A stretch of DNA of 64,000 bases from Pontibacter populi. Its GTDB lineage: Bacteria; Bacteroidota; Bacteroidia; Cytophagales; Hymenobacteraceae. The translations under genes and the position numbers were made by a program. The notes below the pieces were generated by a model that saw only the letters and a program-made list of their open reading frames with translations, made no database searches and was not told where the DNA came from. Where the stretch lies: NCBI RefSeq assembly GCF_019336435.1, contig NZ_JAHWXQ010000004.1:302684-366683 (forward strand). The letters run 5' to 3'. Shown in pieces: positions 47,789 through 57,009 of this stretch (positions are counted from its first letter, which is position 1; the number at the start of each line of letters is the position of its first letter).

Positions 47789-48151
47789 ATGAAAAAAATC
47801 TATACACTGTTGCTGCTTATACTTGGCAGCTACACTATGACACTGGCACAGCAGCAGCCGGCCTCCCAGTTTGTGAAAGCTACAACTGTTGAAGAATATG
47901 TAAGGGTGAGTGTCAGAAGTTTTCTTGTTCGTAAAAACTATACTGCATACCTAAACTATGGCGACGCCGATAAGCGAAACGGCCACATAACCGATAAACC
48001 AGGCGAAAAGCGGGAGTTTTTCACCCCTATGGGCGTGCTGACATACATGGCAAAAGAGGGGTGGCAGTTCGTTGCTTTTATTCCTGATGATGATGGAAAG
48101 ATAACTGACCAGGCTTTTCTGATGAAGCGGGAGCTGCCTGTTACAAACTGA
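47789..48151 (+). CDS. small exported protein, function unknown
   Basis: 120 residues. Signal peptide IYTLLLLILGSYTMTLAQ, then a mature domain of about 100 residues with an alpha/beta pattern: EEYVRVSVRSFLVRKNYTAY, LNYGDADKRNGHITDKPGEK and MGVLTYMAKEGWQFVAFIPD. The last part, AKEGWQFVAF, is the kind of segment seen in DUF4177-like small proteins. I do not assign a function. Its own terminator follows, so it appears to be transcribed alone. Confidence 0.7.
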   Translation: MKKIYTLLLLILGSYTMTLAQQQPASQFVKATTVEEYVRVSVRSFLVRKNYTAYLNYGDADKRNGHITDKPGEKREFFTPMGVLTYMAKEGWQFVAFIPDDDGKITDQAFLMKRELPVTN

Positions 48152-48220
48152 TTACCTAAATAGCATGCTATGAATAACCGGCCTCAGAGCTAATCCCGTA
48201 TTTATTGTTTATACTTTCAA

Positions 48221-48249
48221 AAGCCCCGCTTGCTACACAGGCGGGGCTT
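48221..48249 (+). terminator. terminator after the small exported protein gene
   Basis: Stem AAGCCCCGC / GCGGGGCTT with a T7 tail. Confidence 0.92.
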
Positions 48250-48285
48250 TTTTTGGCTTTAGCTAGCGTACAACTATAGATCTGG

Positions 48286-48318
48286 TTTGGACTTTTGTAA
48301 TAACATGCTGTACCTTTG
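48286..48318 (+). promoter_or_regulatory. promoter of the SulP transporter gene
   Basis: TTTG (48286-48289), 21 bases, then TACCTTTG (48311-48318, exact TAnnTTTG). Predicted start near 48325, leaving a leader of about 160 bases. Confidence 0.7.
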
Positions 48319-48324
48319 CACCCT

Positions 48325-48485
48325 CCATGAGAAAAGCTACTCCATTTATAGCCATCACTCCACCGTGACCAAATCGTAAATACCAGCCATGTACTTCAGG
48401 CTGGCCTCCGTTACAACGTATCATCTATAAAAAATTTACAGATGCTGACTTCTGTTTGCACCTGACCAGGTATTTTATCTATTAC
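48325..48485 (+). promoter_or_regulatory. long leader of the SulP transporter gene
   Basis: It holds a possible 13-codon upstream ORF (ATG 48327, peptide MRKATPFIAITPP) right at the predicted start, and a hairpin CCAGCC/GGCTGG at 48383-48404. No known riboswitch is recognisable. It may be regulatory or simply an untranslated leader. Confidence 0.35.
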
Positions 48486-50024
48486 ATGAAACAAGTTTTA
48501 CGCCTCTTCGACTTCCGCCAGAAAGTTGATTATAAAGTAGAAATTCTGGCAGGGCTTACCGTGGCCATGACCATGATGCCTGAGTCGCTTTCGTTTGCCA
48601 TACTGGGTGGTTTTCCGCCACTGGTTGGGTTATATGCTGCTTTTATCATGGGTCTGATTACTGCCATTTTTGGTGGTAGGCCGGGCCTTATTTCGGGTGG
48701 TGCGGGCGCAACAGTGGTGGTACTTATTGCGCTGATGCAGTCGCATGGCATTGATTATGTATTTGCGGCCGTGGCATTGGCAGGCATCCTTCAGATTATA
48801 GTTGGTTTGTTTAAGCTGGGCAAATTCATCAGGTTAGTGCCGCAACCGGTTATGTATGGTTTTGTGAACGGTCTGGCAGTTATCATTTTCACCTCACAGT
48901 TGGAGCAGTTTAAAACTATAGTTAACGGCCAGACCACCTGGCTCACCGGCAGCCCACTCTGGATCATGCTTGGGTTGGTAGCGCTAACTATAGCCGTTAT
49001 CGTTTTATTTCCAAAAATCACTAAAGCTGTTCCGTCCTCTTTGGTAGCTATTATAGTTGTATTCCTGGTTGTGCTGGGTTTCGGAATCGATACCAGGATG
49101 GTTAAGGATATCGCGTCTGTAAGTGGTGGCTTCCCTCCTTTCCATGTCCCGCAGGTGCCTTTTACTTTTGAAACGCTACAGATCATCTTCCCTTATGCCT
49201 TAATTATGGCAGGCGTTGGCTTAACCGAAAGTTTACTGACCCTGAACCTGGTAGATGAGATGGTAGGCAACCGTGGCAACAGTAACCGCGAAAGCATAGC
49301 CCAGGGAAGCGCCAACGTACTGAACGGCTTCTTCTTTGGAATGGGTGGCTGTGCCATGATCGCACAGACGCTGGTTAACCTTTCGGCTGGTGCCAGAGCA
49401 CGTTTATCTGGTATAGTTGCCGCACTAACTATACTTTTAATTGTGCTGTATGGCGCGCCTGTCATAGAACTGGTGCCAATGGCTGCACTTGTTGGTGTTA
49501 TGGTGATGGTGTCTGTAGGTACGTTTGAGTGGATCAGTTTCCGGATCATCAACAAGATGCCGAAGCACGATATTTTTGTAGGCATACTGGTAGCGCTCAT
49601 CACCATCTGGCTGCATAACCTGGCACTGGCCGTACTGATCGGTGTTATTATCTCAGCGCTGGTGTTTGCCTGGGAAAGCGCCAAGCGCATTAGGGCGCGC
49701 AAGTATACCGATGCCAATGGCGTAAAACATTATGAAATTTACGGTCCGCTCTTCTTTGGCTCTGTAGCTGCCTTCTCCGAAAAGTTTGATGTGCAGAACG
49801 ACCCTGCTGAAGTGATCATTGATTTTAAGGAAAGCCGGGTGGCCGATATGTCGGGGATTGATGCGTTACACAAACTAACGGAGCGCTATCGCCTGGCCGG
49901 CAAAAAGCTGCACCTGCGCTACCTGAGCGAAGACTGCCGCCGCCTGCTAACCAATGCCCAGGATGTGATAGAAGTTAATATTCTGGAAGACCCGAACTAT
50001 ACAGTAGCGGCGGTTAAACTATAA
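48486..50024 (+). CDS. SulP family inorganic anion transporter
   Basis: 512 residues from MKQVLRLFDFRQKVDYKVEI; the frame extends ten codons further upstream but this ATG fits the family. About ten to twelve membrane segments, with the SulP marks LAGLTVAMTMMPESLSFAIL and GLISGGAGATVVVLIALM, then a STAS domain from about 420 (YGPLFFGSVAAFSEKFD, VIIDFKESRVADMSGIDALH). SulP proteins import sulfate, bicarbonate or related anions; the substrate cannot be told here. It ends VKL-stop within AAACTATAA, and that stop codon lies in the stem of the terminator. Confidence 0.9.
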   Translation: MKQVLRLFDFRQKVDYKVEILAGLTVAMTMMPESLSFAILGGFPPLVGLYAAFIMGLITAIFGGRPGLISGGAGATVVVLIALMQSHGIDYVFAAVALAGILQIIVGLFKLGKFIRLVPQPVMYGFVNGLAVIIFTSQLEQFKTIVNGQTTWLTGSPLWIMLGLVALTIAVIVLFPKITKAVPSSLVAIIVVFLVVLGFGIDTRMVKDIASVSGGFPPFHVPQVPFTFETLQIIFPYALIMAGVGLTESLLTLNLVDEMVGNRGNSNRESIAQGSANVLNGFFFGMGGCAMIAQTLVNLSAGARARLSGIVAALTILLIVLYGAPVIELVPMAALVGVMVMVSVGTFEWISFRIINKMPKHDIFVGILVALITIWLHNLALAVLIGVIISALVFAWESAKRIRARKYTDANGVKHYEIYGPLFFGSVAAFSEKFDVQNDPAEVIIDFKESRVADMSGIDALHKLTERYRLAGKKLHLRYLSEDCRRLLTNAQDVIEVNILEDPNYTVAAVKL

Positions 50025-50074
50025 AGTAAAAGGCTCGGGAGTTTTAAGCTTCCGGGCCTTTTACTTTATAGTTT
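50016..50074. terminator. terminator overlapping the SulP stop codon
   Basis: The last codons of the SulP gene (from AAACTATAAAG) pair with CTTTATAGTTT downstream; arms 50016-50040 and 50051-50074, with 19 perfect pairs at the base. It also lies next to the end of the convergent serine hydrolase gene. Confidence 0.9.
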
Positions 50075-50103
50075 GAATGAGCAAATGAGCATATAGCTAC
50101 AAC

Positions 50104-51249
50104 CTACTCTACCACCCCATTCACTGCATCAATCATAGCTAATACCTCGCTTGGATGACCATCAATACGTTCGCCGCGTTTTTTGCCCAGCCGTACGATT
50201 ATAGTTTCTTTCTCAGGGATGACGATGATGTACTGGCCCAGGATACCGCGTGCATAAAAAATGTTCTGACCTTTATAGTTGGGGAGCAGCCACCACTGGT
50301 AACCATAATCGGCGGGTTTGCCGGATGCGTTGAACAGGCCGTTTGGGGTAATAGATTCGCGTACATACGCCGGGTCAACTATAGTATCACCGTTCCATAT
50401 CCCGTTATTTAAGTATAGTTTACCGATGCGGGCAAAATCGCGGGCATTGCTGAAAAAGCAGCAGTAGGCTTTTTCTATACCGGTTGGGTTATCAACACTC
50501 CATTCGGCATCGTGCTCCGCACCCATCGGTTTCCATAGTTTGTCTTCAGCGTAACGGCTCAACGATTTTCCGGTCGCAGCTTCTACCACCATCCCTAATA
50601 TCTGTGTATCGCCGCTTTTGTAGCTGAATTGTTTTCCCGGTTCTTCCACAGCTTCCAGCCGTTTAATTACCTTTTTAAGATTGGTGCCATAGTAGGCTTC
50701 GGTGGTAACAGAAAGTGGGTTGGCGTACGACTCATCCCAGTTCAGCCCGGAACTCATCATCAGCAGGTGTTTTATAGTTATCTTCTGCTTATCTCCTTCT
50801 TTAAACGACGGCAGGAAATCGGCGACTGGCTGATCTATGGATTTAATAGCACCATCGCGCAGCGCTGCACCAACCAATATGCTTACGATACTTTTAGCTA
50901 CCGAAAAAGAATTGCTTAGCGACTCATCTGAATACCCTTGCCAGTACTGCTCATGAAGGATAGAATCACGGTGGATAACCAGGAAAGCCACTGATTCCAG
51001 TTCTTCGTGCAGTTGCTGCAAGCCATCAGGAAATACTACTTTGTTATAGTTAGCAGCCTGTGGCCAGGGCTGTGCTTTGGCAGGTGCATCAACCGTGCGT
51101 TGGTCAAATATCAGGTTATCGTCTATATCGGCAAAGTTGTAGACCAGCGCTTTATACACATAATTTTTATCAGCCATGTGCAGCCACGCAGCCAAAAGGC
51201 CCAGCAACAATACTCCCCCGACAGTAAAGCGTTTTGCTTTCCGGTTCAT
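50104..51249 (-). CDS. serine hydrolase of the class C beta-lactamase fold
   Basis: 381 residues with one N-terminal membrane segment (FTVGGVLLLGLLAAWLHM), so it is exported or anchored. SxxK motif in NSFSVAKSIVSILVG; the second motif is YKSGDTQILG instead of Y-x-N, as in 6-aminohexanoate-dimer-hydrolase-like members; later GYQWWLLP and FYARGILGQYIIVIPEKE. It could be an esterase, a D-amino-acid peptidase or an amidase rather than a beta-lactamase. Last of a three-gene minus-strand set, nine bases after the barrel protein gene. Confidence 0.87.
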   Translation of the reverse strand: MNRKAKRFTVGGVLLLGLLAAWLHMADKNYVYKALVYNFADIDDNLIFDQRTVDAPAKAQPWPQAANYNKVVFPDGLQQLHEELESVAFLVIHRDSILHEQYWQGYSDESLSNSFSVAKSIVSILVGAALRDGAIKSIDQPVADFLPSFKEGDKQKITIKHLLMMSSGLNWDESYANPLSVTTEAYYGTNLKKVIKRLEAVEEPGKQFSYKSGDTQILGMVVEAATGKSLSRYAEDKLWKPMGAEHDAEWSVDNPTGIEKAYCCFFSNARDFARIGKLYLNNGIWNGDTIVDPAYVRESITPNGLFNASGKPADYGYQWWLLPNYKGQNIFYARGILGQYIIVIPEKETIIVRLGKKRGERIDGHPSEVLAMIDAVNGVVE

Positions 51250-51258
51250 GAGCGCTTT

Positions 51259-54200
51259 CTAGAAATCGTAGCCCAGTGTAATGTATACTTTAGGTCCCTG
51301 GCTGCCCAGATCTTCCTCGCTCCAGGCCACATCCAGTTTACCATACACCCCGAACAGCGTAGAACGGGCGCCAAAACCATAGCCAACCAGGAACGGGTTA
51401 CGATAGTTTATAACGGTTATCTCGAATGGGTTTCGCTGTGTAGGGCTTGTGCGGCCACCAACTATACGTGTGTTAATAGAGTTATTTCCGGTGAACGGGT
51501 TAGAACCATTGTAAGCAGAACCTGCATCGGCAAAGGCGGTAAGCTGCAGGTTACGGAAGAAACCGGAGCCAACGGCACCATTATAGAGGTATTGTATAAT
51601 CGGAACACGTAGCTCGGCATTAGCCAGCAGGTGCTTATGACCGGTACGGGTATTATAGTTGAAACCACGAAGCGGTAGCGCGTATTCCAGGTAAAACAGG
51701 TCCGGTGCCGATTGTATGTTCACATCGTTTCGTTCGGTCACATCATCTTCGCCGGCAAACAGCCAGTTATCCATACCACCGATCAGGTAGTTTTTCGGAG
51801 AATTGCCAAAGAAAGCGCCATAACTTAAGCGGGTTGCCAGTATAATTTCGCGGTGGATCTTCTGGTAGTGGCGCAGGTCTACATAAAACTTGTTGAAGTT
51901 GGCATTGCTGTTTTCAAAATCGCGCAATGATAAAACTCCAACTTTCATGCGGGTACCTTCCATCATGTTTACGCCGGTAACTACTGAGTTATCGTACACC
52001 AGTTCCACGTTACCGCCATACATGTTGTTTACACTATCAGGAGTAGAGAAATCGCTGATCTGGGTAAAACGGGTACTTACCAAACGCGGCTGCGCACGAA
52101 GGCTTGTACTATAGCTTAGCGGGTACACCAGCAGCGGCGCAATCTCGTTGCGGGCATTGCGAACTATAGCGCCCGGAGATTCCAGCACAGAACTTACCAG
52201 CACATCCCGGCGGAACTGCACGCCCAGGTCTACACGGTTTTTCAGGTTTACATATTCAGCAAAAGCACGGCTGGTTTCGAGGTCGGTGCGCAGGTAAGCA
52301 GTGCCACGTATATGGTGATTCTCGAACAGGTCGCTCATATTTACACCTGCTACCAGACCAAAGCCAAGCTGCGGATCGGCATAAACGGAGGTAATGATCT
52401 CGTGCACACTAAAACGGGTATCATATTCCAGCGGCCCGGCTATTTTGAACTCAGGAGTTGTGTTGGCTTTAGGTGCTGTGGCAACCGGTGCTGCTACCTT
52501 GGCGGTTGTATCGGTTTTTGTGGTCGTGTCGGTTTTAGCCTGCTCTGCTCCAAACTCATAATTTTCTATGTTTACCTCACCTTCCTTACGCTCCGTCTTT
52601 ACTTCTTTGGTGGTCTCACTTTCAATTAGCTTGCGGGCTGTATTGGTGGTTTGTGGTACACGGGCACGGGCCTCGAGTATGATCTGCCGGGCTGTTTTGG
52701 GCAGCGTAGCCTGTGGTGTAAAACTATAATCCGGTATCAGGTAGATAAAATCACGGCCATTATCTTTTGCTGCAACGGCCAGCGTATTGTTGGCCGCACT
52801 GTAATCGTAGGCCTCGATATTCTGCACAAAGTTTGAAACTGCTGCACTGGAATTAGCAGCAAGGTTATAAGCATAAAGGCTGCGGATACCATTTTCTTCG
52901 CTCAGGAAAACGAAGTTACCATCGGCAGTGGCGCGTGGCCTTAGCTCGCTGGCAATACTGGAGGTTAGCTGTGTTACGGTTACCGGCGCGGTTTGCTGCA
53001 GCAGGAAAATATCATAGTTCTCCACCACATCCCGGAAAGAAGCTTCCTGCATGCGGCCCGTAGAATCTACCCATCGGTTAGAGCTGAACACGATGCCTTT
53101 GCCACCTTTTAGAAAAGCGGGGCTTATATCATCGTAAATATCATTGGTAAGCTGGCCTATTAATTTGCCATTGCTCTGCAACAGGTACAGGTCGGTCTGG
53201 CCACCATCTACAGCACTTATTACCAGTTGGCTGCCGTCTTCAGAGTAGCTCATGTCGCGCACCTGGCTAAAGCGCTCCAGCGTAGATGCTGGCTTTGTAA
53301 GGTCATCGTAAAAGGGCAGGAAGGAGCTTTTATTTTTTGCATTTACCTGCCGGAGCAGCATATTTCCCCTCCTCGATTCGATAAAGCCCAGCTGCGTGTT
53401 GCTGCGCCATGCCAGCACAGGTAAACTATAGTCTGTAGGCTGGTCCAGGGATTTGTAACCACCGCGCCAAACGACATGGCTGCCTTTGCCTTTTACTTCT
53501 TTTACAATGATCTTATAGCTTCCGTGGTCGTTTTCGGCATAAGCCAGGTAGTTGCCATCGGGGCTAAGAACAGGCTCGGTGTAGCGCAGGGCACGCTTAT
53601 TTTTATCAAACAGTTTCTTATCATCCGGCATCGACACAAACGGGTTGTCGGAGCGCATATTTATTTGCTGGTAATAGTTCAGCCAATCCTGCAGGAAACG
53701 TTTGTAAGGAATGTTCAGGCTGCTGGTTATGCCTATTTCCACATCGCGGGTAATGCGTGTCAGGTTCAGGATGTTCTGGATAGATGTGTAGCCGTAGCGC
53801 TCTGCAATGTAATTCCACATCGATTGGCCGGTTTTTTCCGGGTGGCGCATCAGCATTTGTTCCGGACGTTGCTTATTGCCTTCCAGTAACAGATCGCGGA
53901 CGTGGCTATCCATGTCCAGGCTCCAGCCCTCGGCAGTATACGCGGCTACGCCACTTACAAACCATTCCGGCAAACGCAACAGGTAGCTGCTTTGTAAGGC
54001 CTCTTTTAAGCTACCACCATACATCATATCGTTCAGCAGCAGTTCGGTAAGTTTGTAGCTTAGTTCGGTTTTAAAATCAGTCTTAGTACCATCGTAGGCT
54101 AGCTCCAGCTTGTTTTTCATGAACAGGGTTTCACCGCCTGTCTGGAACTGGTCGCTGTACAAACCAATGTTACTCTGGCGAAGGTCTGTAGGAGAATTGT

Positions 54201-54477
54201 AAAGTATGAGCGTAATTTTGGAGTATGGGTAATATCCGATCAGGCTGGTAATGCGCTTGAGTTCGCGCTCTGCGTAGTCGGCTGCGTCTTTGGCGGTCTG
54301 GTCGCCGCCTTTATAGAAATACAGGTTAAAGTTCTGCGTGTTGTATAGTTTCCAGTCGAAGTTCTTGTACTGGATACGGCTTTTGCCAAACGGATCGCGG
54401 CCAGGTTGTGCCTGAAGGGCAGCACCCGACAGTATGCAGCAAACAAACAGCAAAAGTAACCTTGTATAAAAACGCAT
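51259..54477 (-). CDS. TolB-type beta-propeller fused to an outer-membrane barrel
   Basis: 1072 residues: signal peptide (LLLLFVCCILSGAALQAQ), a region of about 250 residues resembling a gluzincin-like domain without a clear HExxH (LRLPEWFVSGVAAYTAEGWS), then PD40/TolB propeller blades (LSPDGNYLAYAENDHGSYKI, FLKGGKGIVFSSNRW, ATADGNFVFLSEENGIRSLY), a charged T/K/E-rich linker (about 590-660) and a C-terminal barrel related to the bacterial surface antigen/Omp85 type (RGTAYLRTDLETSRAFAEYV, AELRVPIIQYLYNGAVGSGF) ending GPKVYITLGYDF. Often annotated TolB-like. It may be a surface scaffold or export protein; role unknown. Four bases follow the FAD oxidoreductase gene. Confidence 0.85.
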   Translation of the reverse strand: MRFYTRLLLLFVCCILSGAALQAQPGRDPFGKSRIQYKNFDWKLYNTQNFNLYFYKGGDQTAKDAADYAERELKRITSLIGYYPYSKITLILYNSPTDLRQSNIGLYSDQFQTGGETLFMKNKLELAYDGTKTDFKTELSYKLTELLLNDMMYGGSLKEALQSSYLLRLPEWFVSGVAAYTAEGWSLDMDSHVRDLLLEGNKQRPEQMLMRHPEKTGQSMWNYIAERYGYTSIQNILNLTRITRDVEIGITSSLNIPYKRFLQDWLNYYQQINMRSDNPFVSMPDDKKLFDKNKRALRYTEPVLSPDGNYLAYAENDHGSYKIIVKEVKGKGSHVVWRGGYKSLDQPTDYSLPVLAWRSNTQLGFIESRRGNMLLRQVNAKNKSSFLPFYDDLTKPASTLERFSQVRDMSYSEDGSQLVISAVDGGQTDLYLLQSNGKLIGQLTNDIYDDISPAFLKGGKGIVFSSNRWVDSTGRMQEASFRDVVENYDIFLLQQTAPVTVTQLTSSIASELRPRATADGNFVFLSEENGIRSLYAYNLAANSSAAVSNFVQNIEAYDYSAANNTLAVAAKDNGRDFIYLIPDYSFTPQATLPKTARQIILEARARVPQTTNTARKLIESETTKEVKTERKEGEVNIENYEFGAEQAKTDTTTKTDTTAKVAAPVATAPKANTTPEFKIAGPLEYDTRFSVHEIITSVYADPQLGFGLVAGVNMSDLFENHHIRGTAYLRTDLETSRAFAEYVNLKNRVDLGVQFRRDVLVSSVLESPGAIVRNARNEIAPLLVYPLSYSTSLRAQPRLVSTRFTQISDFSTPDSVNNMYGGNVELVYDNSVVTGVNMMEGTRMKVGVLSLRDFENSNANFNKFYVDLRHYQKIHREIILATRLSYGAFFGNSPKNYLIGGMDNWLFAGEDDVTERNDVNIQSAPDLFYLEYALPLRGFNYNTRTGHKHLLANAELRVPIIQYLYNGAVGSGFFRNLQLTAFADAGSAYNGSNPFTGNNSINTRIVGGRTSPTQRNPFEITVINYRNPFLVGYGFGARSTLFGVYGKLDVAWSEEDLGSQGPKVYITLGYDF

Positions 54478-54481
54478 GCGC

Positions 54482-55573
54482 TTAGAGTTGTAGGTTTTGG
54501 TGTTTTATGTAGTCGTAATATAACGAAAAATATCGCGAAATGTGTATGTCAGGCATTAATTCTGTTTGTCCGGCCAGTGCATCGGCAAAGTGCTGCGACA
54601 GGTAAGGAGCCATTAATACGCCTTTCGAACCCATTCCGTTAAACACACTCAGTTGCTTATAGTTTGGGTGCGTGCCTGCCAGTGGTTTTCGGTCGCGTAC
54701 AGCTGGCCGAATACCGGCCCAATGCCCTGTAACTTCAAACTCCTTTGTAGTGATCTGCCTGAACTTTTCGCTTAGTTCACCAGCTGCCAGTTCGGTTATT
54801 TCTTCATCCGGATTTCGCCAGTCGTAAGTTGCCCCGATAATAAAGCGACCTGCTCCTTCTGGCACAACGTAAACGCCTTTGTTATAGATGCATTCGGGGC
54901 TGAAATTCTGTTCGGTCTGCACTTCCAGCACTTCACCTTTGGTTGGCTGCAGCGGTAACCAGGCAAAGTATGGGTTATGGATGACCTGGTAGCCTTCGCA
55001 AAAGACAAGATGCTTTGCCTTTATAGTTTTATAGTTTACACCCTCTTCAGTTAGTTCCAGTTCTTTCATCTCGAAGCGCTCCGGTAGCATTAGGTTTTGC
55101 TGCAGCAGGTCTTCGGTGAGCAGGTCCAGCATTTCATATACATGCAGAAAGCCTCCCTTCTCGATCATGATGCCCCCGAAAGGATCTTCGATGCCGGGCT
55201 GGTTTATAGTTTGCGTGTAAGTGGCCGAGATGTAATCATTAAAGGCATCGCCGGCGCTTTTTGCCATCCAGGTGTTTTGTTCTTCTATAGTTGAGAAGAT
55301 CTTATAGATAGGTTTGTGGAAGAACAGCTCTTTGCCAAAGCGCGATTCCAGGGCATCGTAAAAAGCATCGGCAGCGGGTACAAACATATCTGCAAGCCAG
55401 GATTTGGCAAAACGTTTTCCGGCAACAGGGTTCAATAAACCCGCTGCTACCCGCGAGGCAGAATTAGCTTTCGGCTCATCAATCACCAGTACTTTATTTC
55501 CGCGACTGCGTAAGGTCTCTGCTAAAATGGCGCCTGCCAGGCCGTGGCCTACAACTATAAAATCATAAATCAT
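54482..55573 (-). CDS. FAD-dependent oxidoreductase (DAO family)
   Basis: 363 residues. N-terminal dinucleotide-binding motif MIYDFIVVGHGLAGAILAET (GxGxxG) with the ribose-binding acidic end in KVLVIDEP, then SASRVAAGLLNPVAGKRF, FIIGATYDWRNPDEE and, near the end, HWAGIRPAVRDRKPLAGTHP and VFNGMGSKGVLMAPYLSQHF. D-amino acid oxidase-like fold; the substrate is not known. First gene of the minus-strand set and divergent from the MBL hydrolase gene. Confidence 0.88.
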   Translation of the reverse strand: MIYDFIVVGHGLAGAILAETLRSRGNKVLVIDEPKANSASRVAAGLLNPVAGKRFAKSWLADMFVPAADAFYDALESRFGKELFFHKPIYKIFSTIEEQNTWMAKSAGDAFNDYISATYTQTINQPGIEDPFGGIMIEKGGFLHVYEMLDLLTEDLLQQNLMLPERFEMKELELTEEGVNYKTIKAKHLVFCEGYQVIHNPYFAWLPLQPTKGEVLEVQTEQNFSPECIYNKGVYVVPEGAGRFIIGATYDWRNPDEEITELAAGELSEKFRQITTKEFEVTGHWAGIRPAVRDRKPLAGTHPNYKQLSVFNGMGSKGVLMAPYLSQHFADALAGQTELMPDIHISRYFSLYYDYIKHQNLQL

Positions 55574-55599
55574 GGGGGCAAGTTACGAGATGTACCCGT

Positions 55600-55607
55600 T
55601 AAATTTG
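55600..55607 (+). promoter_or_regulatory. candidate -7 element of the MBL hydrolase gene
   Basis: TAAATTTG, exact TAnnTTTG, 45 bases before the ATG; no good -33 match. Confidence 0.4.
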
Positions 55608-55651
55608 TAACTTAGAGGCCTATTTTATAGGCTCCGGCCACTACTATACCT

Positions 55652-56287
55652 ATGAAAATTACACACTTTACCTTTAATGCCTTCGCTGAGAACACTTACC
55701 TGCTGCACGACGACACCAACGAATGCGTGGTAGTAGACCCGGGTTGTTCGGATGCCGGCGAAAAAGAGCAGTTAAAGAACTATATTAAAGACAATAATCT
55801 GAAAGTGGTGCGCCTGCTGAACACGCATTGCCACATAGACCACGTGCTGGGAAATAAGTTTGTAGCCAATGCTTATAATGTACCCCTAGAGATACACGAA
55901 AAAGATCTGGAAACACTACGTGCCATTCCGGTTTATGCGCCGGTTTATGGTATTACCAATTACGAAGAACAGTTACCGGCATCTTACTTAGAAGAAGGCG
56001 AACAGATAAAATTCGGCAATACTACCCTGGAAATCATTTTTGCACCAGGCCATGCGCCGGGCCACGTGGTTTTCTATAACAAAGAAGATAAGACCCTGAT
56101 TGCCGGCGATGTGCTGTTTCAGGAAAGCATTGGCCGCACCGACTTACCCGGCGGCGATCATAATACACTTTTAAACAGTATCAGAACCAAACTTTTTACC
56201 TTACCTGATGAGGTTACCGTTTACCCGGGCCACGGGCCGGAAACAACCATTGGGCATGAGAAAAAGTACAACCCATTTTTGCAGTAA
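55652..56287 (+). CDS. MBL-fold metallo-hydrolase (glyoxalase II-like)
   Basis: 211 residues. Binuclear zinc site: THCHIDHVLGN (HxHxDH), GHAPGHVVFYN, AGDVLFQESIGRTDLPGG and VYPGHGPETTIGHEK. The short form, without the C-terminal helical domain of true glyoxalase II, hydrolyses thioesters in some members; the real substrate is unknown. 24 bases before pssA, same direction. Confidence 0.92.
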   Translation: MKITHFTFNAFAENTYLLHDDTNECVVVDPGCSDAGEKEQLKNYIKDNNLKVVRLLNTHCHIDHVLGNKFVANAYNVPLEIHEKDLETLRAIPVYAPVYGITNYEEQLPASYLEEGEQIKFGNTTLEIIFAPGHAPGHVVFYNKEDKTLIAGDVLFQESIGRTDLPGGDHNTLLNSIRTKLFTLPDEVTVYPGHGPETTIGHEKKYNPFLQ

Positions 56288-56311
56288 CACCCGCTGCGAA
56301 CTATAGCTTTC

Positions 56312-57007
56312 ATGAAGAAACACATACCTAACTTTATAACCTGCCTTAACCTGTTTTCGGGTTGCGTGGCACTGTACTTTATTTTCCAGAACGAGCTGGT
56401 GTATGCCTCCTACCTGGTTGGCCTGGCTGCTGTTTTTGATTTTTTAGATGGAATGGTGGCCCGCGTGCTGGGCGCTTACTCTGAAATTGGCAAACAACTT
56501 GACTCGCTGGCAGACGTGATTTCGTTTGGTGTAGTACCAGGCGCGATGATGTTCATGTTACTCAAGCGTGCGGAAGGCGATCTGTTTTTACCTGAATTAC
56601 TTCCTTTTGCCGGTTTTATCATCACCGTTTTCTCGGCGCTCCGTCTGGCTAAATTCAACATCGATACGCGTCAGACCACATCGTTTATAGGTTTGCCAAC
56701 GCCAGCCTGTGCTATTTTTGTAGCCTCGTTGCCGCTTATACTGGCCAATGGGGAGCTCATGCATTTTGCCATTATCCTCAACAAGCTGGTGCTGCTGGCA
56801 ACTATAGTTATCCTTTCGTTTTTGCTGGTTGCCGAGCTGCCTTTATTTGCGCTGAAATTCAAGAACCTGAACTGGGCCGATAATTCTGTGCGGTTTATTT
56901 TCGTGGGTCTTTCGGTTATGTTACTGGCTCTTCTTAACTTCGCAGCTATACCACTCATCATAGTGCTATATATAGTGTTATCTATTTTCAATAAACAAAC
57001 CGCGTAA
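56312..57007 (+). CDS. pssA: CDP-diacylglycerol--serine O-phosphatidyltransferase
   Basis: 231 residues with about six to eight membrane segments. The CDP-alcohol phosphotransferase signature D-G-x2-A-R-x8-G-x3-D-x3-D reads DGMVARVLGAYSEIGKQLD followed by SLAD. It joins CDP-diacylglycerol and serine to make phosphatidylserine, the precursor of phosphatidylethanolamine. purS follows two bases after the stop. Confidence 0.94.
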   Translation: MKKHIPNFITCLNLFSGCVALYFIFQNELVYASYLVGLAAVFDFLDGMVARVLGAYSEIGKQLDSLADVISFGVVPGAMMFMLLKRAEGDLFLPELLPFAGFIITVFSALRLAKFNIDTRQTTSFIGLPTPACAIFVASLPLILANGELMHFAIILNKLVLLATIVILSFLLVAELPLFALKFKNLNWADNSVRFIFVGLSVMLLALLNFAAIPLIIVLYIVLSIFNKQTA

Positions 57008-57009
57008 CC

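Noticed and set aside
50104..51249. True beta-lactamase (resistance gene)
   Set aside because: Has SxxK but YKS in place of Y-x-N, as in general serine hydrolases; no ground to call resistance.
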